Assembly (NCBI GenBank): GCA_036258795.1
Contig: DATACZ010000134.1
Coordinates: forward strand, 1-43,479
Reading direction: 5' to 3'
Length of the DNA stretch: 43,479 bases
Source: DATACZ01 sp036258795
GTDB taxonomy: Bacteria; Actinomycetota; CADDZG01; JAHWKV01
How positions within the stretch are numbered: position 1 is the stretch's first letter; each line of letters opens with the position of its first letter. The notes under the pieces were generated by a model. The model did not search any database and was not told where the DNA came from. It worked only from the letters and a program-made list of their open reading frames with translations. The position numbers and the translations under genes were made by a program. Positions 31,618 to 40,581 of the stretch are shown one piece after another.

Positions 31618-33099
31618 ATGAACGTCGGATGGGTGGCCAGATTGCTCGGTGTGAGCATCCCTCAGGGGGCGAGCTCTACACCTATTTCAGATCTGGCTTA
31701 CGACTCGAGGCTGGTAACGCCAGGGTGCCTCTTCTTCTGCATAAGAGGGGGTGCCCAGGACGGGCACGACTGGGCCGTGCAGGCCGTCGAGGGAGGCGCC
31801 GTGGCGCTGGTATGTGAGCGCCCGCTGGGCCTTGGGGTACCGGAGCTTGTGGTCCCGGACTCGCGAGCTGCAATGAACCGGCTCGCCTCGCCTTTCTTCA
31901 AAGAGCCGAGCCAAGAGGTGCAGGTCGTAGGCATCACGGGCACAAACGGCAAGACCACGATTGCATTCATGCTGGAGTCGATCTTCAGGGCTAACGGTGA
32001 GAAGGCGGGACTGGTAGGAACAGTGGAGACGCGAGTCGCCGGCCAGGTTCTGGCCGCGGGCAGAACCACCCCGGAGGCCATCGACCTTCAGAGGCTGCTT
32101 CGCCGGATGTCTAACGAGGGCGTATCCAGGTGCGCGTTGGAGGTTACCTCCATCGGAATAGAGCGAGGCAGAACCGAAGGTCTGCACCTTGCGGTCGCAG
32201 TCTTTACCAACCTGACGCATGACCATCTCGATCACCACGGCACCATGGAGCGCTATTACCTGGCCAAGAAGCAGCTGTTCCAGTGGCCCGGCCTGGAAGG
32301 ATCGGTGATCAACCTCGACGACCCGTACGGACGTCGGTTGCACTCCGAGCTGACCGGCAGCCGGGAAGGGTCCACCGAACGTCCAGCCATCCTGACCTAT
32401 GGGGCTGGGCCCCCCGCCAGCCTTATTGGCACCGACGTGGTCATGGGGCGGGATGGGTCGACGTTTCGAGCCTCCGGGATGGGGATCGACGTGAAGGTGA
32501 TGTGCCGCCTTCCCGGCACATTCAATGTCTCTAACTCCCTTGCCGCCGTAGGCGCGGCGCACCTCGCCGGGATAGCTCCAGAGGTTGCAGCTGAAGGGAT
32601 CGGCGCGCTGGCGTACGTCCCAGGGCGCTTTGAGCCTGTGGACGAGGGCCAGGACTTTGCGGTTCTTGTCGATTACGCTCATACCCCCGACAGCCTCGGA
32701 AACGTGCTCCGGGCCGCCCGGCAGCTCACCGAAGGGAAGTTGATCGTCGTTTTCGGGTGCGGCGGAGATAGAGACCGCGCCAAGAGGCCTGTGATGGGTG
32801 AGATCGCCTCGAAATATGCAGACCTGGTGGTCGCCACCTCGGACAATCCCAGGAAAGAGAGTCCGGCGGCGATCCTGGCGGACATCGAGGCGGGGCTTAA
32901 GAAGGCTCCTCCACCTGATGGTTACTCGATAGTCGTGGACCGCGCGGAGGCGATTGAGGCTGCAATCACCAAAGCTCGGAGAGGGGATGTGGTGGTAATT
33001 GCCGGCAAGGGCCATGAGAAAGGCCAGGAGTTTGCCGACCGGGTGGTCCCGTTCGAAGATCGGGTGGTAGCGGCGGAAGCGTTGAGGAATCTGCTTTGA
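31618..33099 (+). CDS. murE: UDP-MurNAc-tripeptide synthetase MurE
   Basis: This cytosolic Mur ligase adds the third amino acid to UDP-MurNAc-L-Ala-D-Glu. The ATP site is GITGTNGKTT (105-114), and TTPE, THDHLDHHGT and AKKQLF (carbamylated Lys) follow. The motif DNPR at 409-412 is the mark of enzymes that use meso-diaminopimelate, so the wall is predicted to be DAP-type. The substrate loop reads EVTSIGIERGRTEG, where EVSSHAL-like sequences are usual. The ATG at 31618 is chosen; the frame is open 19 codons back into ftsI. The stop overlaps murF by four bases (TTGA). Confidence 0.95.
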   Translation: MNVGWVARLLGVSIPQGASSTPISDLAYDSRLVTPGCLFFCIRGGAQDGHDWAVQAVEGGAVALVCERPLGLGVPELVVPDSRAAMNRLASPFFKEPSQEVQVVGITGTNGKTTIAFMLESIFRANGEKAGLVGTVETRVAGQVLAAGRTTPEAIDLQRLLRRMSNEGVSRCALEVTSIGIERGRTEGLHLAVAVFTNLTHDHLDHHGTMERYYLAKKQLFQWPGLEGSVINLDDPYGRRLHSELTGSREGSTERPAILTYGAGPPASLIGTDVVMGRDGSTFRASGMGIDVKVMCRLPGTFNVSNSLAAVGAAHLAGIAPEVAAEGIGALAYVPGRFEPVDEGQDFAVLVDYAHTPDSLGNVLRAARQLTEGKLIVVFGCGGDRDRAKRPVMGEIASKYADLVVATSDNPRKESPAAILADIEAGLKKAPPPDGYSIVVDRAEAIEAAITKARRGDVVVIAGKGHEKGQEFADRVVPFEDRVVAAEALRNLL

Positions 33100-34469
33100 A
33101 CCTGACCTTGTCCGAGATTGCCCGGATCACCGGCTCAGTCCTGGTGGATGCGGAGGGATCAAAGCGCGCCCGGGGTGCCGTAGTCGACTCTCGCCTCGTG
33201 CGGGCGGGCGACTTGTTCTTCGCCTTGCAAGGGGAGTGGCTCGATGGCCACGACTTCGCGGGCGATGCGCTGAGAAGGGGGGCCGCGGCGGCGGTGGTGC
33301 GGCACAGGATTCCGGACCTCGGCGGAGCGCAGCTGGTGACCAAGGATCCTTTGAGAGCCCTCGTGGCGCTCGCCGGCTGGGTAAGGGACGTGCTCGACCC
33401 GGTGGTCGTGGGCATCACGGGCTCAACGGGGAAGACAGGAGTAAAGGACTTTATGGCATCGATTGTGTCGCGGGCGATGCCGACGGTGGCGTCCCAGAGG
33501 TCGTTCAACAATGAGCTCGGGGTACCGCTCACCCTGCTGGCTACCAAGGTAGGAACCAGAGTCGCTATTTGCGAGATGGGAGCCCGCGGCTTGGGCCAGA
33601 TCAAGGCGTTGTGCGAGCTGGCACGGCCGCAGATCGGAATCGTGACCAACGTCGGGGTCACGCATTACGAACAGTTCGGCTCCCGAGACGCAATAGCGGA
33701 AGCCAAGGGCGAGCTGATCCGGTCCCTTCCGGAAGGCGGGGCTGCGATCCTAAATGCCGACGACCCCTTGGTCATGGGCATGGCCTCCCGGTCGGAGGCG
33801 GATATCCTCACCTTCGGACTGGCCAACAAAGCCTGGCTGTGGGCCCAGAACGCCAGGGCAGACCAGCTGGGAAGAGCGACGTTCCGCATGGTCCGGGGAC
33901 GGGACACCGTCTGGGTCAGCCTGCCGGTAAGTGGCGGGCACCAGGTATCGAACGCGCTGGCGGCCTCGGCCGGGGCTCTGGCGTTGGGCCTTTCCCTGGA
34001 GGATTGCCGGGTGGGCCTCGAGGCTGCAGTCCTCTCGCCATGGCGGATGCAGGTGCAGGTTGTGGATGGGGTGGTGCTCGTAAACGACGCCTACAACGCC
34101 AACCCCACCTCGGTTGCCTCCGCTCTATATACCTGCGCCGCCATGGCCAGCGGGCAGGGGAAGTTGGTGGCTGTGCTCGGTTATATGGCCGAGCTGGGGG
34201 AGATCGAGGTGGCCGAGCACCGGCGGATTGGTGCGCTGGCTGCATCCCTGGCATCGAGGCTTGTCGTGGTGGGAAGGCGTGCAGAACCGATTGTCGTCGG
34301 TGCGCGGGAGGCCGGGATGGACGACGTTGTCCTGGTCTCCGAGGCCTCCGCCGCGGTTGAGGCTGCCGGCGACCTGCGGTCAGGAGATGTTCTATTGGTC
34401 AAGGGCTCGAGGGTGGCGGCGCTCGAGGAGCTGGTGGAGCGGGTCAAGGAGCGGGTGGCAGGCGGTTGA
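33096..34469 (+). CDS. murF: UDP-MurNAc-pentapeptide synthetase MurF
   Basis: This enzyme adds D-Ala-D-Ala to the tripeptide, completing UDP-MurNAc-pentapeptide. The N-terminal domain has VVDSRLVRAGDLFFAL, the ATP-binding loop is GITGSTGKTGVKD, followed by FNNELGVPLTLL, the Glu of CEMGARG, and VLVNDAYNANPTS in the C-terminal domain. The length of 457 is normal. The TTG start overlaps the murE stop by four bases and its own stop overlaps mraY in the same way. Confidence 0.95.
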   Translation: MNLTLSEIARITGSVLVDAEGSKRARGAVVDSRLVRAGDLFFALQGEWLDGHDFAGDALRRGAAAAVVRHRIPDLGGAQLVTKDPLRALVALAGWVRDVLDPVVVGITGSTGKTGVKDFMASIVSRAMPTVASQRSFNNELGVPLTLLATKVGTRVAICEMGARGLGQIKALCELARPQIGIVTNVGVTHYEQFGSRDAIAEAKGELIRSLPEGGAAILNADDPLVMGMASRSEADILTFGLANKAWLWAQNARADQLGRATFRMVRGRDTVWVSLPVSGGHQVSNALAASAGALALGLSLEDCRVGLEAAVLSPWRMQVQVVDGVVLVNDAYNANPTSVASALYTCAAMASGQGKLVAVLGYMAELGEIEVAEHRRIGALAASLASRLVVVGRRAEPIVVGAREAGMDDVVLVSEASAAVEAAGDLRSGDVLLVKGSRVAALEELVERVKERVAGG

Positions 34470-35515
34470 TATACATCATGCTGGCCGCCAGCGTTTCCTT
34501 CCTGCTGGTGCTAACGGGTACGCCGGTCGCCATCAGGGTCCTGCGGCGAAAGAAGTACGGCCAATATATAAGGGAGGATGGCCCTCAGGCCCACTTCGTC
34601 AAGCGGGGCACTCCGACGATGGGGGGCCTGGTCATACTGGCGGGCGCGGCGGTCGGGTACCTCATCTCGCACCTGGGGGCGACCGGTGGTGCAAGGTTCT
34701 CCGCCAGCGGCCTCCTGGCGATGGGGACGATCTTTGCCATGGGACTGCTCGGCTTCGTCGACGACTACCTGAAGGTATCCAAGCGGCGCTCGCTGGGCCT
34801 CAACAAGACGGCGAAGATCCTTGGTCAGCTGGTGATCGCGGTGGCGTTCGCCTTCACGCTGGGGCCCACCCAAGCGCGGCAGGAAATCTCGTTCATTCGC
34901 CCTTTGGGCGTGGCGCTCGGGGTCCTCTTCGTACTGTGGATCTTCCTTATTATTGCGTCGGCCTCGAACGGCGTGAACCTGGCGGATGGGCTGGACGGGC
35001 TGGCCTGCGGCTCCGGTGCCATGGTCATGGGCGCCTATGTGATCATCACCTTCTGGCAGTTCAGGCATGCTTGCGGTACTGCCCAGGCCCTGGGATGCTA
35101 CCCGGCCCGCCACTCCCTGGATCTGGCGGTTGTCTCTGCCAGCATGCTCGGCGCCTCGGCAGGCTTCCTGTGGTGGAATGCCGCGCCGGCCAAGATCTTC
35201 ATGGGGGACACGGGGTCCCTCGCCCTGGGGGGAGCGATGGGTGCCCTCGCCATCCTGACCAACACCCAGCTTCTGCTGATAGTGCTGGGGGGTCTTTACG
35301 TAGTCGAGCTGTCCTCGGTGGTGCTGCAAGTGGTCTCGTACCGCATCTTTGGCCGGCGTCTGTTTCTGATGGCGCCGATCCACCACCACTTCGAGCTGCT
35401 GGGTTGGCCCGAGTTCACCGTCATCGTCAGGTTCTGGATCATCGGCGCCCTGGCGATCGCCTTTGGCCTCGGACTTTTTTACGGAGAGTTCATCACGGCC
35501 GGGGGCACCGGGTGA
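34466..35515 (+). CDS. mraY: Phospho-MurNAc-pentapeptide translocase MraY
   Basis: This integral membrane enzyme with about ten helices transfers phospho-MurNAc-pentapeptide to undecaprenyl phosphate, giving lipid I. Motifs are KRGTPTMGGL near residue 47, FVDDYLKV, NLADGLDGLA, FMGDTGSLALGG and the HHH motif in MAPIHHHFEL, all with catalytic Asp and His residues. The length of 349 is normal. The TTG start overlaps murF (TTGA), and the stop overlaps murD (GTGA). Confidence 0.96.
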   Translation: MIYIMLAASVSFLLVLTGTPVAIRVLRRKKYGQYIREDGPQAHFVKRGTPTMGGLVILAGAAVGYLISHLGATGGARFSASGLLAMGTIFAMGLLGFVDDYLKVSKRRSLGLNKTAKILGQLVIAVAFAFTLGPTQARQEISFIRPLGVALGVLFVLWIFLIIASASNGVNLADGLDGLACGSGAMVMGAYVIITFWQFRHACGTAQALGCYPARHSLDLAVVSASMLGASAGFLWWNAAPAKIFMGDTGSLALGGAMGALAILTNTQLLLIVLGGLYVVELSSVVLQVVSYRIFGRRLFLMAPIHHHFELLGWPEFTVIVRFWIIGALAIAFGLGLFYGEFITAGGTG

Positions 35516-36909
35516 GCACAGTTCTCGATCCCTCGGTGGGCCGGGTGCTCATCGTGGGCTTGGGCAGGGTGACGGGTGCCGCAGCTGTCGAGGCTCTTCT
35601 GGAGCTCGGCGTTCAGGTCCGCGTTGCTGAGGCGAACGTCACCGAGGAGCACCTCCGTACCGCAGACTCCATGCGCCGCGCCGGGGTGGAGGTCATGTTC
35701 GGAGAGCCGGACCCCGATCTAGTCGACTGGGCGGACCTGATCATCCCGAGCCCCGGTGTCCCTCCCGCCAACCCGCTCTTGGCGCGGGCTTCAGCTGTGG
35801 GACGAGGCGTCTGGAGCGAGATCGAGCTGGGATCGCGGTTCGCCACCGGGCCCATCCTGGCCGTGACGGGCACCAACGGCAAAACCACCACCGCCACACT
35901 GTTGGAGGCGATTCTGAACGATGCCGGGCTCCCGGCGCTGGCGGCGGGCAACATCGGTTTCCCGCTGGTCAGGGCTGCCAGGTCGGCGCAACCGGGCCAG
36001 CGCCTGGTGGTGGAGGTATCGAGCTTCCAGCTTGCCTTCATCGACAGCTTTAGGCCGGAGGTGGCAGTCGTCCTCAACGTTGCAGAGGACCACTATGACT
36101 GGCACGACGGATATCAGGATTACCTGAGCGCCAAAGCCAGGATCACCGAGAACCAGTCACATGATCAGCTGCTGGTAGTTGCGGTGGACGATCCGGGGTG
36201 CCTCCAGATTGCGGCCAGGTCGGCTGCCCGCATCGCCGGTTTCGGACTGAGTGCTCCCGAAGAGCTGGGGGAGCGCCTCCAGCAAAGTGCCGGGCGCGCG
36301 GCCGAGAAGGTGGCGGGAGTCCGCGAAGGCCGGCTTGTCGTCCAATCAAGCTCCGGCGAGCTCGAGCTTATGAAACTGGAGGATATCCGCCTTCAGGGAC
36401 TTCACAACATCGAAAATGTCCAGGCGGCATGCCTGGCGGCCCTGGAGTGCGGAGCCGACCCAGCGTCGATCGCTGGGACGGTCAGCAGGTTCGAGAGCTT
36501 GCCTCACCGGACCAGCCTGGTGGCGGAGATCAATGGCGTGAGATACATCGATGACTCCAAGGCAACCAACCCCCACGCCACGTTGAAAGCCATGGAGGGT
36601 TTGGACCGCGTGATCCTGATCGCCGGGGGCAGAGCAAAGGGTCTGGACCTGTCGCCTCTGGCCGGGGTTCGGGCAGCCCTACGCGGGGTGGTGGTGACCG
36701 GCGAGGCGGCGGCTCAGCTCAAGGAGCTCTTCCACGGAGTCCCGTGCCAGCATGCCCCGATCGTCGAGGACGCGGTCACCATGGCTGCCGGCATGGCACA
36801 GGCAGGCGACACGGTCCTTCTATCCCCCGCCTGCTCGAGCCTGGACCAGTATTCGGATTACGCCGAGCGCGGACGGAGATTCGCCGAGGCGGTCAAGTCT
36901 CTGTGCTGA
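35512..36909 (+). CDS. murD: UDP-MurNAc-L-Ala:D-Glu ligase MurD
   Basis: This Mur ligase adds D-glutamate to UDP-MurNAc-L-Ala. It begins with the Rossmann segment VLIVGLGRVTGAA near residue 12. The ATP loop is AVTGTNGKTTT near 116-126, followed by GNIGFPL, EVSSFQL, NVAEDHYDWH and DDSKATNPHAT. The length of 465 is normal. The frame is open far upstream within mraY and murF, but the GTG at 35512 fits the family start and overlaps the mraY stop. Its stop overlaps ftsW by seven bases. Confidence 0.95.
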   Translation: MSTVLDPSVGRVLIVGLGRVTGAAAVEALLELGVQVRVAEANVTEEHLRTADSMRRAGVEVMFGEPDPDLVDWADLIIPSPGVPPANPLLARASAVGRGVWSEIELGSRFATGPILAVTGTNGKTTTATLLEAILNDAGLPALAAGNIGFPLVRAARSAQPGQRLVVEVSSFQLAFIDSFRPEVAVVLNVAEDHYDWHDGYQDYLSAKARITENQSHDQLLVVAVDDPGCLQIAARSAARIAGFGLSAPEELGERLQQSAGRAAEKVAGVREGRLVVQSSSGELELMKLEDIRLQGLHNIENVQAACLAALECGADPASIAGTVSRFESLPHRTSLVAEINGVRYIDDSKATNPHATLKAMEGLDRVILIAGGRAKGLDLSPLAGVRAALRGVVVTGEAAAQLKELFHGVPCQHAPIVEDAVTMAAGMAQAGDTVLLSPACSSLDQYSDYAERGRRFAEAVKSLC

Positions 36910-38042
36910 CCAAGGCAACGGACGTGACTCGATCCCGTGTGAGACCCCGTTGGACGGAGCGACCTCAGCTGCTACTGCTGCTGACCTGTCTTTTGATGGT
37001 CTCCATAGGTCTCGTAATGGTGCTCTCGGCCTCCTCAATTCAGTCCTACAAGCAGTACGGCTCATCGTTCGCCTATTTCTACCGGCAGATATTTGGGGTG
37101 GTGGTGGGTGTCGTGGCCATGATTGTGATGGCGCGAACCGACTATCACAAGCTCCGGGGGGTAGCCAGGCCACTGCTTGGAGTCACCATCGTCCTGCTCG
37201 CCGCCGTTCTGGTGCCTGGCGTCGGGACGATACGAGGTGGAGCGAGCCGCTGGTTGCTGATGGGTCCACTCAGCGTGCAGCCCTCGGAGATTGCCAAGAT
37301 AGCCCTGATCATCTTTGCCGCCCATGTCCTAGAGGGAAAGGGCCGCCATATCCTGGATCCCAGGCAAGTCGCGGTGCCCCTTTTGCCCGCAACCAGCCTG
37401 GTGGCCTTTTTGATCATCGCTCAGCCCGACCTGGGCACGACGATAATGTGCGCCGCCAGCGTCGCCGCGGTGCTGTTCCTGTCCGGGGCTCGTCTGAGGC
37501 ATGTTGGGCTGCTCTGTCTGGTGGGCCTCCTGCTGGTGATGTCGCTTGCGATGAGCCAGTCCTACCGCAGAGACAGGATCATGTCATTCCTTAATCCTTG
37601 GGCCGACCCACTGAACACGGGTTACCACGTCATACAGGGACAGATCGCTCTTGGCAGCGGAGGGTTGTTCGGAGTGGGCTTGGGCGCTAGCAGGCAGAAG
37701 TGGTCCTACGTGCCCAGCGTACACACGGACTTCATCTACGCAATCATCGGAGAGGAGCTGGGCCTGGCCGGTACGTTGACGGTCTTGGTGCTGTTCGTCT
37801 TTCTCCTGTATCTCGGGACCCGGATAGCCAAGAAGGCTCCCGACCGTTTTGGTTTCCTGGTTGCCGGAGGCATAACCGCGTGGATAGGTCTTCAGGCGTT
37901 AACCAACATGGCGGCTGTTTCAGGCCTGCTTCCCATTACCGGAGTCCCGCTTCCCCTGATCTCGTTCGGTAGCTCATCGCTGGTGGTCACGATGGCCGCC
38001 ATCGGAATACTGATCTCAATCGGCAGGAGAAGCCGTGCCTGA
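36903..38042 (+). CDS. ftsW: Septal peptidoglycan glycosyltransferase FtsW
   Basis: This SEDS membrane protein of 379 residues has about ten helices and polymerises lipid II into glycan at the septum with FtsI. The sequence carries the SEDS marks: SSIQSYKQYGSSFAYFYRQ near 46, the catalytic Asp region in QPDLGTT, and the IIGEELGL, GLLPITGVPLPLISFGSSSLV end. The GTG at 36903 overlaps the end of murD; the earlier open frame belongs to an overlap with murD. The N-terminus before the first helix is short and basic. Confidence 0.94.
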   Translation: MLTKATDVTRSRVRPRWTERPQLLLLLTCLLMVSIGLVMVLSASSIQSYKQYGSSFAYFYRQIFGVVVGVVAMIVMARTDYHKLRGVARPLLGVTIVLLAAVLVPGVGTIRGGASRWLLMGPLSVQPSEIAKIALIIFAAHVLEGKGRHILDPRQVAVPLLPATSLVAFLIIAQPDLGTTIMCAASVAAVLFLSGARLRHVGLLCLVGLLLVMSLAMSQSYRRDRIMSFLNPWADPLNTGYHVIQGQIALGSGGLFGVGLGASRQKWSYVPSVHTDFIYAIIGEELGLAGTLTVLVLFVFLLYLGTRIAKKAPDRFGFLVAGGITAWIGLQALTNMAAVSGLLPITGVPLPLISFGSSSLVVTMAAIGILISIGRRSRA

Positions 38043-38092
38043 AGTGCCGGTTGCTTGCTCACCATCCCGATGACCCTTGTGCGGGGCAGCAA

Positions 38093-39208
38093 TTGCTGAG
38101 AGTGATGATCGCGGGGGGAGGAACCACCGGCCATGTCTCTCCCGGCCTGGCGGTTGCGGACGTGCTGAGGTCTCGTGGGGCGGAGGTGCTCTTCGTGGGA
38201 ACCGCACGGGGTCCGGAGTCGCGGATCGTTCCACAAGCCGGATTCGCCTTCACCGAGGTCGACGTTATAGGCAGGGACCGGGGAACACTTACCGTGCGGA
38301 ATGCGAGGGCCGTGGCCAAGCTGCTCAGGGCCACCATGAGGTGCCTGGGCATCGTGAGCCAGTTTCGACCCACCGTCATCCTTGGAACGGGAGGGTACGT
38401 CAGCCTCCCGGCTGCCTTTGCAGCACGGCTCTCGGCAGTGCCCTTGGTTCTGCACGAGCAGAATTCGATCCCTGGCTTGGCCAACCGCGTGGCCAAGCGT
38501 TTCGCGGTGGCAGTCGGCGTAAGCTTCCCCGGAAGTGAGACGTTCTTCGGTGAGAGCGCCGTTGTGGTGGGAAATCCCGTCAGGGCCGAGATTGCCGGAC
38601 TGGACCGGTCTGCCCTCCGAGATCAAGCGACCCATTTTTTTGAGCTTGGCCCCGACGAGCCCACCCTGCTGGTATTCGGAGGCAGCCAGGGGGCGCAGAG
38701 CATCAATGAGGCCGTAATCGAGGCGGCGAGTGAGCTTCGAGCTTCGGGCATGCAAGTTCTGCACTTATGCGGAACAGAAAAGCTGGAGGCAACCACCGCG
38801 GCGGTCGGCAAGCTGAAGCTGGAGCTGGGCTCTGATTTCACCTACAGGGTCGTCGGCTACACCGACAGAATGGATCTCGCGTACTCATGCGCCGACCTGG
38901 CGCTGTGCCGTGCCGGAGCATCAACGATTGCGGAGCTGGCTGCCGTGGGGCTCCCGGCTCTGTTGGTCCCTCTTCCGTTCTCACTGGACAACGATCAGCG
39001 TCACAATGCCGAGGCCGTGGTAGCTGCGGGCGGCGGACGCATGATCTTGAATGCGGACTTGACCCCGGCCAGGGTCGCCTCGGAGGTCAAGGAGCTGCTC
39101 TTCGACCGGCTTGAGTTGGAGGCAATGGGCAAGGCGATCGGAAGCATGGCTCGCCTCGATGCCGCGGACCGGCTGGCCGACCTGGTGATGGGAGCGGCGA
39201 GTCCTTGA
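38093..39208 (+). CDS. murG: Lipid II synthase MurG
   Basis: This GT28 glycosyltransferase adds GlcNAc to lipid I on the inner membrane face. Motifs include VMIAGGGTTGHVSPGLAVA at the N-terminus, GTGGYVSLPAA, LHEQNSIPGLANR, VFGGSQGAQSIN, and CRAGASTIAELAAVGLPALLVPLP in the UDP-GlcNAc site, all typical. The frame is open to 38051. I chose the TTG at 38093, six bases after GGGG; GTG 38102 and ATG 38105 are possible. The gap after ftsW is about 50 bases, the widest inside the mur block. The stop overlaps murC (TTGA). Confidence 0.95.
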   Translation: MLRVMIAGGGTTGHVSPGLAVADVLRSRGAEVLFVGTARGPESRIVPQAGFAFTEVDVIGRDRGTLTVRNARAVAKLLRATMRCLGIVSQFRPTVILGTGGYVSLPAAFAARLSAVPLVLHEQNSIPGLANRVAKRFAVAVGVSFPGSETFFGESAVVVGNPVRAEIAGLDRSALRDQATHFFELGPDEPTLLVFGGSQGAQSINEAVIEAASELRASGMQVLHLCGTEKLEATTAAVGKLKLELGSDFTYRVVGYTDRMDLAYSCADLALCRAGASTIAELAAVGLPALLVPLPFSLDNDQRHNAEAVVAAGGGRMILNADLTPARVASEVKELLFDRLELEAMGKAIGSMARLDAADRLADLVMGAASP

Positions 39209-40581
39209 TAGACCTCAAAGGCAAGTGGCGCCGGGTGCACCTGGTTGGAATGGGGGGAGCCGGTATGAGCGCAATCGCCCATGTCCTTCTGCAGGGCGGC
39301 GTCGTGGTGAGTGGGTCGGACCTCAGAGAGTCGGCGGCACTCTCAGCCTTACGGTCACTGGGGGTAAGGGCCGACGTCGGACATCGCGCTCACCAGGCGG
39401 AGGGGGCCGATGTGGTGATCGCATCGGCAGCGGTCGGCCCGGAGAACCCAGAGCTCGAGCTGGCCAGGGCGCAGGGCATACCCATCATGTTGAGGGGCCA
39501 GGCTCTCGCCTCGATTGTGGAGGGCTTGCGCACGGTGGCCGTCAGCGGAACCCATGGAAAGACAACGACTTCCGGCATGGTGGCGACGGTGGCGCTGCAC
39601 GCGGGCCTCGACCCGACCTATCTATTGGGTGCGGACCTTACCGGCCTGGGGCCGGGAGGCCGTCTCGGAAACGGTGACGTGGCCATCGTGGAGGCCGATG
39701 AGGCCTACCGCTCCTTTCTGTGGCTCGAGCCCTCCACCGCCTTGGTGACGAACATCGACAGGGACCACCTGGAGCACTACGGCAGCTGGGAGGCATTGAA
39801 CGATGCTTTCCGTCTTTTCATGAGCCGGTCGGCGTCCGGGAGTGTGGTGTGCGCAGACGACGCACACGCGATGGCGGTAGCAGAGAGCCTCAACCCGGTT
39901 ACCTATGGTTTCGATCCCCACGCTCAGTTTCGTGGGGAGCTGATTGAGGCGGACGCCGAGGGTTCCACCTTCGACCTGATAGTGAGGGGCGAGGTGGTGG
40001 CGAGGGTGAGGCTTCCCGTTGCAGGTCGCCACAACATCCTGAACGCCTTGGGGGCCACTGCCGCTTGCGTGGAGCTCGGCATAGACCTGCAAGAGATAGT
40101 TGAGGGGCTCGGACAGTTCAGGGGTGCAAGCCGGCGCTTCGAGTATCGGGGCAGGTTTCGGGGCGCCGACCTGGTGGATGATTATGCACACCATCCAGCC
40201 GAGATCGAGGCCACGCTTTCTGCTGCCCGCTTTGGGCCCTGGAAAAGGGTGGTGGCTGTCTTCCAGCCTCACCTGTACAGCAGGACGCAGTCGCTGTGGA
40301 GGGAGTTTGGTACGGCCCTGGCCATGGCCGACCTGATAGTGGTGACCGACGTGTACGGAGCACGTGAGCAACCGGTTCCAGGAGTGACGGGGAAGTTGAT
40401 CGTCGACTCAGTGTGCGAATCGGCGCCTGGGCGGCCCGTGGCTTATCTGCCGCGGTTGAACGATGCCGCTCGTTACCTGCAAGACGTGCTGAGGCCCGAA
40501 GATCTCGTTCTTAGTCTCGGGGCCGGTGACATAACCACGCTTTACGACCGACTCTCCGGGGAGGTTCCGGCCCGGGGATGA
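39205..40581 (+). CDS. murC: UDP-MurNAc:L-alanine ligase MurC
   Basis: This Mur ligase makes UDP-MurNAc-L-Ala. Motifs are HLVGMGGAGMSAIAHV near residue 12, AVSGTHGKTTTSGM in the ATP loop, EADEAYRSF, NIDRDHLEHYG, RRFEYRG and DDYAHHPAEI. The length of 458 is normal. The TTG start overlaps murG and the stop overlaps murB (ATGA), so the three are coupled. Confidence 0.96.
   Translation: MIDLKGKWRRVHLVGMGGAGMSAIAHVLLQGGVVVSGSDLRESAALSALRSLGVRADVGHRAHQAEGADVVIASAAVGPENPELELARAQGIPIMLRGQALASIVEGLRTVAVSGTHGKTTTSGMVATVALHAGLDPTYLLGADLTGLGPGGRLGNGDVAIVEADEAYRSFLWLEPSTALVTNIDRDHLEHYGSWEALNDAFRLFMSRSASGSVVCADDAHAMAVAESLNPVTYGFDPHAQFRGELIEADAEGSTFDLIVRGEVVARVRLPVAGRHNILNALGATAACVELGIDLQEIVEGLGQFRGASRRFEYRGRFRGADLVDDYAHHPAEIEATLSAARFGPWKRVVAVFQPHLYSRTQSLWREFGTALAMADLIVVTDVYGAREQPVPGVTGKLIVDSVCESAPGRPVAYLPRLNDAARYLQDVLRPEDLVLSLGAGDITTLYDRLSGEVPARG

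Noticed and set aside
31687..33015. Minus-strand frame of 442 codons antisense to murE
   Set aside because: MurE motifs are complete on the plus strand. The antisense frame has no motif and mirrors high third-position GC.
34114..35511. Long open frame of 931 codons running through murF and mraY into murD
   Set aside because: Only its last 466 codons are MurD. The earlier part is out of frame with the clear MurF and MraY proteins and is Arg/Pro-rich shadow sequence.
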